DNA of 64,000 nt from CAYWXK01 sp964462515 (lineage in GTDB: Bacteria > Planctomycetota > Phycisphaerae > Sedimentisphaerales > Anaerobacaceae). The notes beneath the pieces are model-generated. The model was not told where the DNA came from. It ran no database searches and saw only the letters and a list, made by a program, of their open reading frames with translations. Numbering within the stretch: position 1 is the first letter of the stretch; each line of letters starts with the position of its first letter. The DNA lies in the NCBI GenBank assembly GCA_964462515.1, contig CAYWXK010000017.1, positions 1 through 64,000 on the forward strand, given 5' to 3'. Positions 41,360 through 49,109 of this stretch are shown here, piece after piece. The translations under genes were made by a program, and so were the position numbers.

Positions 41360-43894
41360 ATGATAGTAGTGAAAATTGATAATGAAAAACCTTCGAGGGT
41401 TTGTTTGCAGTTTGCGGGCGACGAGAGACGAGCGACGAGCGACTATTTTTCTGCCGGCTCGGCTCTTATCCTTACCGTGGTCTTGACCACACTGTTAGCC
41501 ATCATTGGCGTGGTGTTTTTATTGGTTGCCCGGATAGACAAAACGGCTGCAACAGCCGCTTCAGAAAATAGAGAAATTAACTTTGCTATCGACTCAGTTC
41601 TCGCAAAAATATCTCAGCAGTTGGTATTAGATGTCCCCGGCGTCCAAGGCCAGGAATATCACGATTATCCGGGCCCGGAAGACAGATGGCTGGCAAGCCT
41701 TGAACCATACAAATCGGGCAATAACTATTACTGGCAGCAGATAAGCGACGTTATCGGCAATCTGGGCGGCCAGAACAGAAACGTGCAGGCAGGAGTCATA
41801 GCTGATTATGATGTGGTTTCCGGTCTTGCTGATGCTGACGGTGATGGCGTGGGCGATTCAAAGTGGATTATCCTTCCCGGCATAACCTCCACCAAAGGCA
41901 AACCCATTTATGCAGCTATGAGAAATATCGACAATGGCGGAATGGTGAATGTCAATACTGATTATAAATTCATCCCTAACGCCGATGGCTCAAGCCAACT
42001 GCAGATAAACCTTATGGCCTTGGCTGGCAGGCCGCCTTTGCCCTCCTGGCCCGTTGGCACGCCTTATACTCCTGCCGAAGAAAACCTGTTACTTTCTGAA
42101 AGGGACAGGTACGGCATCGGTGCAGGCCTTAATGACTACGAGAGCTTCGTAATATGGTCTTTTGGTGAACTTTATAAGCCATATACTCCTTTTGATATTT
42201 CCGATGAGCTTGAGCTTCGCTATAGATTTCTCCTGAATCATACCGGCATTGACACACGATTAGAAGGATGGGGCGGTGAATTTCGAACCACCGTTCTTTC
42301 CACTCCTGTAACATCCGGGGGGCAAGAACTAGATAGGTGGTTTAAGAGGGCGCAATTCGACCCCAATATTCTTGACCCGATGCTTGACCAGCGTGACCCG
42401 AATTATTACGCTTATCGCCATATTGCTACCACCTGCAATATGGACAGGGTTATTAAGCCGGATGGGGCAAAAATGGTCAATGTCAATACTGCCGACCCTA
42501 ATTCAATATATGACGCCATTATGAAGGTCCTTCCAGTTGCGTTAGCCCAACAGGCTGCGCAAATAGCTGTTAATATAAAGGACTATCGTGACTCTGATTC
42601 GGACGTTACAACCTATGGCGGATATTACGGCTTTGAGCGTCCCTGCATTTATATTTCCGAGCTGGATTACAATTTTGTTACTGCCGGTAAGCCGCCAACC
42701 CCCCACACATCTTATGCAATCGAACTTTACAAGCCTTATTTTGAGGATGGTGACCCGAATGGCTGGCTGCTTAGGGTTGATGGTAGAGACATCCCTATCA
42801 TCTGGTCTGGCACAAGGCGCTTTCATGTGATGCGATTCGAAGACCCCAACGCTCGACTTCCTGTAATTTTTAGCGACCCGAATGAGCCGATTGGTCCAAA
42901 TCCTTTTGGCTATGACCCGAGTATCTACGCCCGCAAACCTCAAGATGATGTTAATGGCATCGCTTTTAACGCTAACAGCATCATAGAGCTGCGTCGTCCT
43001 GTTTCGGGCGGTTATATCGCCGTTGATACCAGACAAGTGCCTGGGTGGCTGGTTTCAGGCCAGGGAGTTAAGAGTTTCCAGAGGGACATTACCCGGCATA
43101 AGTGCATAAGGCGTCTGTGGGACTCAGCAACAAGGTCATCTACTCTCGGTTCCGCCAACACTTATCAACAAAATGACTCAATTTTTATTCAGGCTCATCC
43201 TGCGAATAAGCCTTTTACAAATATAGGCGAGATAGGAATGGTTTTTCGTGAAAATGTATATGGGAGGACTTGGCAGCCTGCGGACGCCGAAAATGCTGTT
43301 CGACTTAATTTGGCTGACCCTGTTTTCCAGCAGATTTTTAATTATCTAACTGTTTTTGACCCTAATTCTTATCCCTGGAACGACCGGAACGAAACCAGAG
43401 TCAAAGGGCGAATAAACATCAATACCGCCCCGTGGTTCGTAATAGCCCAATTGCCGTGGGTTACCAACCTGAGCTTGCCTGTAGCCGACCCTAATAGATA
43501 CAGTTTGGCTCAGGCGATAGTCGCATATCGCGATGGAGCAGCTAATGGCTTTCGAAGTATTGGTCAGCTAATGAATGTTACCGTCCCCCCGGGAGGAGAC
43601 CCCAATTCCAGTATGTTCTATTATGCCCTGGATGCTAAAGACCAGCCGACTTTTCCTGACCTGACCGCCCCCGATGGCGCACGGGACGATTTTGAGGAGG
43701 GAGATTTAATATTTTCTCGAATCAGCAATCTTGTTACTGTCCGCAGTGACATCTTTACTGCCTATATCCTCGTTCGCATTGGTCCCGATGGCCCACAAAA
43801 AAGAGTAATAGCCATACTCGATAGAAGCCGGGTTACTCCTCTCACAGGCAAAGTAAAAATCATCGCGCTGCAGCCGGTCCCGGATCCAAGATAA
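41360..43894 (+). CDS. GspK-like general secretion pathway protein
   Basis: 844 residues. A prepilin-like helix lies at residues 33-57 (GSALILTVVLTTLLAIIGVVFLLV) and lacks Glu5, as is normal for GspK. The preceding 30 residues are unusually long and include GDERRATSD, encoded by a dispersed CGACGAG repeat. The globular part has GspK-type pieces including MVNVNTADPNSIYDAIMKVLP with AAQIAVNIKDYRDSD and a later GRININTAPWFVIAQLPW helix-hairpin-helix-like segment. It is 2-3 times the length of proteobacterial GspK. It should cap the pseudopilus tip with the H/I/J-like proteins. Last gene of the operon. Confidence 0.82.
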   Translation: MIVVKIDNEKPSRVCLQFAGDERRATSDYFSAGSALILTVVLTTLLAIIGVVFLLVARIDKTAATAASENREINFAIDSVLAKISQQLVLDVPGVQGQEYHDYPGPEDRWLASLEPYKSGNNYYWQQISDVIGNLGGQNRNVQAGVIADYDVVSGLADADGDGVGDSKWIILPGITSTKGKPIYAAMRNIDNGGMVNVNTDYKFIPNADGSSQLQINLMALAGRPPLPSWPVGTPYTPAEENLLLSERDRYGIGAGLNDYESFVIWSFGELYKPYTPFDISDELELRYRFLLNHTGIDTRLEGWGGEFRTTVLSTPVTSGGQELDRWFKRAQFDPNILDPMLDQRDPNYYAYRHIATTCNMDRVIKPDGAKMVNVNTADPNSIYDAIMKVLPVALAQQAAQIAVNIKDYRDSDSDVTTYGGYYGFERPCIYISELDYNFVTAGKPPTPHTSYAIELYKPYFEDGDPNGWLLRVDGRDIPIIWSGTRRFHVMRFEDPNARLPVIFSDPNEPIGPNPFGYDPSIYARKPQDDVNGIAFNANSIIELRRPVSGGYIAVDTRQVPGWLVSGQGVKSFQRDITRHKCIRRLWDSATRSSTLGSANTYQQNDSIFIQAHPANKPFTNIGEIGMVFRENVYGRTWQPADAENAVRLNLADPVFQQIFNYLTVFDPNSYPWNDRNETRVKGRININTAPWFVIAQLPWVTNLSLPVADPNRYSLAQAIVAYRDGAANGFRSIGQLMNVTVPPGGDPNSSMFYYALDAKDQPTFPDLTAPDGARDDFEEGDLIFSRISNLVTVRSDIFTAYILVRIGPDGPQKRVIAILDRSRVTPLTGKVKIIALQPVPDPR
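41417..41443. repeat. GACGAGAGACGAGCGACGAGCGAC repeat in the GspK-like gene start
   Basis: Self-overlapping units of CGACGAG encode GDERRATSD just before the membrane helix of the GspK-like protein. Related to the CGTCGCTCGT units in argJ (20881-20945). Confidence 0.7.
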
Positions 43895-43904
43895 AATTGT
43901 CCGG

Positions 43905-44720
43905 CTAAGATCTTAAAAGCTGCAAAAGTTGAGCGTGCGTTGTTTTGTTAGCTACAATTGTGCGGAACTGCCCGCCTTCGTAACTATCTAAATTGACAGG
44001 AAAGATTTTTTCTCCTTGCCAGTCCGTCACAATCGCTCCAGCCGCCTGGGCGATTATCACTCCTGCTGCAATGTCCCATAGCTTCGGGTCGAAAGCAATT
44101 GTAGCGATCAGGCTGCCTTTTGCTACGTATGCAATCTGCAGAGCCGTTGTGCCGAGGTTGCGGAAACGAGTCTTCCGCATAATTTCGCAGACCCAATTCG
44201 GCACCACATCGCCAAAATGACTATCCAGTCCGATGCTCGAAAATTTATTCATATCTTCTTTGCTTGCCATGATTCGTCGGCCGTTCAGTTGTGCCTCGCC
44301 GCCTTTGATGGCTGTGAACATCGAGTCCGTGGCCGGCTCAAAAATTACGCCCACAATAGGCTCGCCCGCCTCCATTACCGCGATACTGGTAGTAAAGTAG
44401 GGCATACCGTGTGCGAAATTGGTCGTTCCGTCTATCGGGTCGATTACCCACCATAGCGTTTGGCCGCTTCGTGGAGGCTGCTTGAATATCTTGCCTCCGT
44501 CACCTTCTTCGGCGATAAAGCCGTGGTCGGGGTAGCTCTCTTTGATTCGCTCGATGATTATCTTCTGGCATCGGCCATCCGTTTGGGTTACCAGCTCAGT
44601 GGCATTCTTCACCGAGGCCTTGACAAAGTTGATTTCTTCCATCGCCCGCTGCCCGGCCAAACGCGCCGCTACAATCGCAGTCTCCAGCATCGCACTTAAA
44701 TCTTTATGCTCTAATGTCAT
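43905..44720 (-). CDS. suhB: Inositol monophosphatase family protein
   Basis: 271 residues from ATG 44720 (AGGG nine bases upstream); the longer frame from 44765 is unsupported. Metal-binding motifs of the family are all seen: AEEGD (about 68-72), WWVIDPIDGTTNFAHGMPYF (about 88-107) and KLWDIAAGVIIAQAAGA near the C-terminus. It hydrolyses inositol or other sugar phosphates with magnesium. It is convergent with the GspK-like gene, whose stop lies ten bases away. Confidence 0.9.
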   Translation of the reverse strand: MTLEHKDLSAMLETAIVAARLAGQRAMEEINFVKASVKNATELVTQTDGRCQKIIIERIKESYPDHGFIAEEGDGGKIFKQPPRSGQTLWWVIDPIDGTTNFAHGMPYFTTSIAVMEAGEPIVGVIFEPATDSMFTAIKGGEAQLNGRRIMASKEDMNKFSSIGLDSHFGDVVPNWVCEIMRKTRFRNLGTTALQIAYVAKGSLIATIAFDPKLWDIAAGVIIAQAAGAIVTDWQGEKIFPVNLDSYEGGQFRTIVANKTTHAQLLQLLRS

Positions 44721-44779
44721 AATCTTTTGCCCTAACTTGCCTTGACAGAACTGCTTTACCCCCATATTCTAACCTCGTT

Positions 44780-45235
44780 ATGCAAGGTAGCCAACAGGTA
44801 AATAAATCAAAAATCTTTTGCCGGGCTTCGCCTCGTCAGCGGCTTTTAGCCGGCATTGTTTTTCTCGTAGCGGCTGCCTCGCTCGGACTATTGCGGATGG
44901 CTGCAACAGGTAGAATCGACATAGGTCGCTGGATTAATCCCTGCGGAATGAAACAAAGATGGGGCTTGCCGTGCCCAACCTGTGGGATGACAACTTCGGC
45001 TCTTGCCTTTGTCCGAGGCGAAATCCTGCAATCTTTTTATATCCAGCCTTCTGCTGCGCTCTTATGTAGTGTCATAGTTACCGCAGCATTTTTGGCTTTG
45101 GTTACTACGGTTTTCGGAGTATATTTTCATTTTCTGGTGCGAATTAAAGCAAAATACGTTATTTTGGCTCTATCGGTGATAGTAGCTGTGGGCTGGATGG
45201 TGACATTGGCCCGGGAACTTGCGAAGTTAAAATAG
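44780..45235 (+). CDS. DUF2752 membrane protein
   Basis: 151 residues. After a basic N-terminus it has about three hydrophobic helices and the DUF2752 signature NPCGMKQRWGLPCPTCGMTTSALAFVRGE, with CxxC and a following threonine-rich turn. The final two helices lie at about 88-112 and 122-142. Function of the family is unknown. It is divergent from the inositol monophosphatase gene with a 59-base shared leader. Confidence 0.8.
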   Translation: MQGSQQVNKSKIFCRASPRQRLLAGIVFLVAAASLGLLRMAATGRIDIGRWINPCGMKQRWGLPCPTCGMTTSALAFVRGEILQSFYIQPSAALLCSVIVTAAFLALVTTVFGVYFHFLVRIKAKYVILALSVIVAVGWMVTLARELAKLK

Positions 45236-45419
45236 AATTTAACGAGACAGAGGCGACATCGAGTAAACAAACCTGGCACGGAATTTGCTATTCGTATTCG
45301 AATACGTAACGTAATCGTAGCGTAACGTAGTCGAAGGGTATCCTCCGTCTTCTGCTTGCCCTGAGCAGGCGCAGCGAGTCGAAGGGTCCTCCGTCCCTCT
45401 GTCTTCCGTCTTTGTGCTC
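45236..45419. repeat. Repeat-rich gap with GTAACG, GTCGAAGGGT and a 14-bp palindrome
   Basis: CGTATTCGAATACG (45293-45306) is a perfect palindrome, followed by ACGTAACGTAATCG-like units, two GTCGAAGGGT(A)TCCTCCGTC units at about 45329 and 45379, and CTGCTTGCCCTGAGCAGGCG. It belongs to the GTCGAA repeat group. No gene is supported. Confidence 0.55.
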
Positions 45420-45797
45420 TTATCTCAGCGTCCAATTACATGGACAATAACAAAGCCAGTTATCGGCAAAGCGTTTTAAGTCTTCAAGGTCAACGTCGCC
45501 GTCACCGTCAAGGTCGCCGGCTAAGCCGCTGCTGGTCCCAAGCCAATGCCCGGCAAACCTGGTGAAATCGTAGAAGTTGACGATGCACAAAGGCCCACCG
45601 GTCCAGAAGCCGCCAAGCAGTTCGTAGTTTCCGCCTGCCGAGTAACCCGCATCCAGCTGACCTATCGTGCCGGTAAGTGTATATTGCCCGCCGGTGCTGG
45701 TCCCACCGCCACCGTCAATCGTGTGCCAACTAATGTTGTAGTTTGCATTCGCTATTGACGTCAACCAAAGCAACAATAAAATAACTTTGATTTTCAT
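45420..45797 (-). CDS. Small secreted dockerin-like protein
   Basis: 125 residues. Signal peptide 1-18 (MKIKVILLLLWLTSIANA). Residues 19-70 hold a motif I know from planctomycete and related secreted proteins (ISWHTIDGGGGTSTGGQYTLTGTIGQLDAG, then YELLGGFW). The C-terminus is a pair of EF-hand-like units: CIVNFYDFTRFAGHWL and DLDGDGDVDLEDLKRFADNWL, the second with a full DxDGDGxVDxxD calcium loop. It lies one base from the stop of the large secreted gene upstream (45799), so the two are co-transcribed. Function unknown. Confidence 0.8.
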   Translation of the reverse strand: MKIKVILLLLWLTSIANANYNISWHTIDGGGGTSTGGQYTLTGTIGQLDAGYSAGGNYELLGGFWTGGPLCIVNFYDFTRFAGHWLGTSSGLAGDLDGDGDVDLEDLKRFADNWLCYCPCNWTLR

Positions 45798-45798
45798 C

Positions 45799-47886
45799 TT
45801 ATTCCTCCCCTCGTGATAACGATTTAAGGTTGTTATTTGTTTGCGATGTTTTAACCAATTGCTGGATTTGTGCGTTTTGAACTTCTATCAACTGCTGCTG
45901 GGCTTCGACTTTTTTAATCAAATCTTTAACTACTTCGTTGAGCGCGGAAACCGCAGCAGATAAATCACGATTGCCGTCTTGGGAACGGATAAAATCGCTT
46001 AACTTTGAATGGTCGAGTTGATTTTCTTTATCATTCTCATTGTATTGTCCGTCAGGCAGCCTTTCCATACTCATTACTGCCTGATAAGCCGTTGCAAGGT
46101 CTTTTGGATAAGGCGTCCTGTCCGTGTAAGATAATGCGGATACGTTATTGGACACATACACGTTGCCTGAAAAGTATCCGGCGTAGCCGCTGCTGCTGTA
46201 GCCATAGACGCCGTTGCTGCTGCTGCCGAGGTAGCCGAGGTTGCCGGTGCTGCTGTAGCCATAGACGCCTGCGCCGGTGCTGCTGTAGCCATAGACGCCA
46301 TAGATGCTGCTGCCGAGGTAGCCGAAGTTGCTGCTGCTGGAGCCATAGACGCCGTAGGCATTGCTGCCGAGGTAGCCGTAGTTGCCGGTGGCGCTGTTGG
46401 TGCCATACACGCCATAGTTGCTGCTGCCGAGATAGCCGAAGTTGCCGCTGTTGTTGTATCCATAGACGGCTGCGAAGGTGTAGCTGCTGGAGCCCTTCAC
46501 GCCATAGCCGGTGCCGGTGTTAGTGGCATCGAAAACTGCCGCCGGAGAAGCCACTGACCCTGTCAGAGAAAGGGGAACACTAACAGCCAGCGTAACATCT
46601 CCCGATGTCCCGCCGCCGCTCAAGCCTGTCCCTGCATTGACGGCAGTTATGTCGCCGCCAGCAGGAAGGTTTGTCCAAGTTGCAAGGCCGGCCGCATCGG
46701 ATATAAGGACCTTGCCGGCTGAAGGCGAGCCGCCCGTTATCTTGACCTGCCCATTTACTTCCAACCTTGCTCCCGGAGTCGTCGTTCCGATGCCGACATT
46801 ACCCGTGATGTCGTTTATGCGCATTCGCTCTGTTCCCGAAGGTGCCTCGAAGATGAGGGGGCTGTTGCTTGCAAACGCACTGGCTAAGACTTTTTCACTG
46901 GAGATAATCACACCATTCACATCTAACGCCGCCTGCGGATCTGTTTTCCCGATTCCGACTTTGCGCGTTCCTGACACAAAAGACATGTCCTGGGCCTCAC
47001 CTGTTGCCATTCCCGCGACAGTCTTGCCGCTCCACATGGACGCCCCTTCAAAATCAACAGGGTAAACACCAAGTATCCCTACTCCGCCGCCGACCGGAGT
47101 GGGACGAACGAACACCGGACCATGGACGCACAGGTCTGTTCTTTTAGTAAGCGTGCCTACTATCAATTTACCGCCGGCCGAAACAATGGCCATGTTTGAG
47201 CCACTTTGCTTACTTGTACAATATATACTCATCTTTCCGGTTCTTTCATCATCGCCGAATTCCCACTCTATTTCCGATGGCTCACCATAAGAGGCACCAT
47301 CAAATTCAACAGGGTAAACACCAAGTATCCCCAATCCGCCGCCACCGCCACCGCCGGAAGTAGAATACATCCGCCGGTTTCCAAAAATGTGCAGGATTGT
47401 GGGGTCATTCGGTCCGCCGACATCCACGTTTCCGCTCTCCGACTTCAGGACGAGGTCGCCGCTTGTCTGCAACCCGCCGCTGCTTTGGGCGTAAATCGCA
47501 TGAGGTGTCGGCGTCACCTCCTGCCGGGGACTCAGGAGCGTGAATACATTCGGGTCGTTTAGCTCGCCTGGCCGAACGCCGATTTCAAGCCAGCGGTCAT
47601 TGCCATTAAATACATCACTGCCAAAATCCAATAACATTGTGAAATAGCCATCGATAACATTCATCTCGTTCACATCAAGTGTGCTTCCCTTCTGTGTCCC
47701 TGCGACGTTGGCATCGTAGAGCTTGAACTGAAGGTCATAGAGGCCATCTGCGGGACTATTGCCATCCATCAGCCGGCCTTGATAGGTAAAGGCGCTGCCC
47801 ATTAGCTCTGCCCGGGCGACAGTGGCCATAAAGACCATCAGCCCTAAGAACACAACCAGAATTGTTAAGAGTTTTGGAGTTTTCAT
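45799..47886 (-). CDS. Secreted tail-fibre-like protein with Tyr/Gly-rich repeats and C-terminal coiled coil
   Basis: 695 residues; AGGG precedes the ATG. Signal peptide about 1-26. Residues 30-150 resemble the conserved N-terminal module of planctomycete repeat proteins (FTYQGRLMDGNSPADGLYDLQFKLYD). The middle contains GNVGIGTTTPGARLEVNG segments typical of phage-tail-like adhesins. Residues about 465-595 are low complexity, built from YGVYG, FGYLGSS and SSTGN units. The C-terminus (about 600-695: SALSYTDRTPYP...AVSALNEVVKDLIKKVEAQQQLIEVQNAQIQQL) looks like an S74-type chaperone remnant plus coiled coil, probably trimeric. Likely an extracellular fibre. Confidence 0.8.
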   Translation of the reverse strand: MKTPKLLTILVVFLGLMVFMATVARAELMGSAFTYQGRLMDGNSPADGLYDLQFKLYDANVAGTQKGSTLDVNEMNVIDGYFTMLLDFGSDVFNGNDRWLEIGVRPGELNDPNVFTLLSPRQEVTPTPHAIYAQSSGGLQTSGDLVLKSESGNVDVGGPNDPTILHIFGNRRMYSTSGGGGGGGLGILGVYPVEFDGASYGEPSEIEWEFGDDERTGKMSIYCTSKQSGSNMAIVSAGGKLIVGTLTKRTDLCVHGPVFVRPTPVGGGVGILGVYPVDFEGASMWSGKTVAGMATGEAQDMSFVSGTRKVGIGKTDPQAALDVNGVIISSEKVLASAFASNSPLIFEAPSGTERMRINDITGNVGIGTTTPGARLEVNGQVKITGGSPSAGKVLISDAAGLATWTNLPAGGDITAVNAGTGLSGGGTSGDVTLAVSVPLSLTGSVASPAAVFDATNTGTGYGVKGSSSYTFAAVYGYNNSGNFGYLGSSNYGVYGTNSATGNYGYLGSNAYGVYGSSSSNFGYLGSSIYGVYGYSSTGAGVYGYSSTGNLGYLGSSSNGVYGYSSSGYAGYFSGNVYVSNNVSALSYTDRTPYPKDLATAYQAVMSMERLPDGQYNENDKENQLDHSKLSDFIRSQDGNRDLSAAVSALNEVVKDLIKKVEAQQQLIEVQNAQIQQLVKTSQTNNNLKSLSRGEE

Positions 47887-48256
47887 TGTTCTACCCTTTC
47901 AGAAACTGTTGATATTTTTACGGCGCACACAGTGCGCACCATATCTATTGCTTTTGATTTAACGAAATTTCACTAATAAAATGGCATATTACCTCCAACC
48001 TTCTTTTCTCCAAGCGTCACAAAAGTTATATACATATTATATGTTCTGGAGTCCAGTTGTCAAGAAAATATTAGTAGAATATTGGGCTGGCTGGTTTTGT
48101 CTAAGAATTTCTAACGAAATGGGATTACTGGTAGGTTGTTCAACAGAGAAAGCGGCTTGCAGGCACCTCCTGAATGTGGTAATAATAATACCAGATTGCT
48201 CCCGATGGTCATAGATAAGCTTATAGGAAGTCTTGCTGTTGATAGGAGTGAACGCG
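47887..48256. other. Divergent intergenic region with a minus-strand promoter
   Basis: No gene is supported. It contains a small GCGCAC/GTGCGC hairpin (47923-47937), the minus-strand promoter at 48036-48063 and a degraded TTTCTAACGAAATGGG half palindrome at about 48105. Confidence 0.6.
48036..48063 (-). promoter_or_regulatory. Promoter of the fibre-like / dockerin-like operon
   Basis: On the minus strand TTGACA (48063-48058) and TATAAT (48041-48036) are separated by 16 bases. The expected start is near 48029, giving a leader of about 140 bases to the ATG at 47886. Confidence 0.7.
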
Positions 48257-49024
48257 ATGCATAGAATCTGCTTGGGGATGCCTCACGGCAAAGGCACTCT
48301 GGATATGGTGTTGCTGGCACTGCTTGCCTTTAGCGCAGTGTTTATGGGTAAAGAGGATAAAGCTGACAAGACAACCCTGACTAAGGAGCTTTGGCCGGAA
48401 AGCCGGATATTAGAAGCAATAAAGGCCGTCGAGAAACAACACAAGGATGGGCTGCTGAGTGACAAATCGAACCAGAGGCGAATAGAAATGCTGAAGGCCC
48501 GCTTAGCAGGCAAATATGTCTCCGAGTCGCTGTCGGTGACAGACCCTCCACTTAATTTCATCCAGAATGGTGGGTTCGAGAAAGTTAATAAGAATTCAGA
48601 AAAGGATAGGTCCCGATGGTTTTGGTGGGGTGGATGGAGCTGGGGCGGTGACTATGAGAACTATTGGGAGACGCAGCCTGAATATGTTCATTCCGGCAAG
48701 TTCTCGGCACGAATTCAGTGTGTTGGTGCACAGGGCAGGATAGGCATTTCTACTCCTCTGCTGCCGGTTGTCACCGGCGCAAAGGAATATAAGCTTACCT
48801 TCTGGGCAAAGGGCGAAGGCGAAAACATGCTCTTTGTCAACTTTGAAATAGGTGCACGCGGTGTGCTTCGTGAGAAGATAGGCCCCGTATGGAAGCAATT
48901 CACGGTAGTTGGCGAGCCGGAAGCCGAGGCAAAAACCTATGGTGTTTACTTCTACCACATCGGTAAGGGTACCATCTGGCTGGACGATATGGAGCTTGTG
49001 CCGATAGGTGGTTCGCTCGATTGA
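48257..49024 (+). CDS. Secreted protein with carbohydrate-binding (CBM4/9-like) domain
   Basis: 255 residues from ATG 48257 (GGAG about ten bases upstream). The N-terminus MHRICLGMPHGKGTL is encoded by a copy of the GCTTGGGGATGCC repeat and precedes a hydrophobic stretch (LDMVLLALLAFSAVF) that acts as signal peptide. Residues about 35-85 are helical and charged; 100-250 form a jelly-roll sandwich of the CBM4/9 sort: NFIQNGGFEKV, then WWGGWSWGG, YVHSGKFSARIQ and YKLTFWAKGEG, ending GTIWLDDMELVPIGG. The gene is followed by, and slightly overlapped by the extended frame of, the GH123-like gene. Confidence 0.75.
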   Translation: MHRICLGMPHGKGTLDMVLLALLAFSAVFMGKEDKADKTTLTKELWPESRILEAIKAVEKQHKDGLLSDKSNQRRIEMLKARLAGKYVSESLSVTDPPLNFIQNGGFEKVNKNSEKDRSRWFWWGGWSWGGDYENYWETQPEYVHSGKFSARIQCVGAQGRIGISTPLLPVVTGAKEYKLTFWAKGEGENMLFVNFEIGARGVLREKIGPVWKQFTVVGEPEAEAKTYGVYFYHIGKGTIWLDDMELVPIGGSLD

Positions 49025-49109
49025 CAGCCGCCGGCAAATACAAAGCATAATGAGAATGATACTTATGGAAGGACAAAAAGGAAAGTTGAATAGCGGGAAT
49101 AAGACGATT

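Noticed and set aside
46005..46523. Cys/Arg-rich 172-residue plus-strand frame
   Set aside because: It is the complement of the Tyr/Gly-rich array; the CRCCCSHRR pattern is simply the reverse reading of YGVYG/SSS codons.
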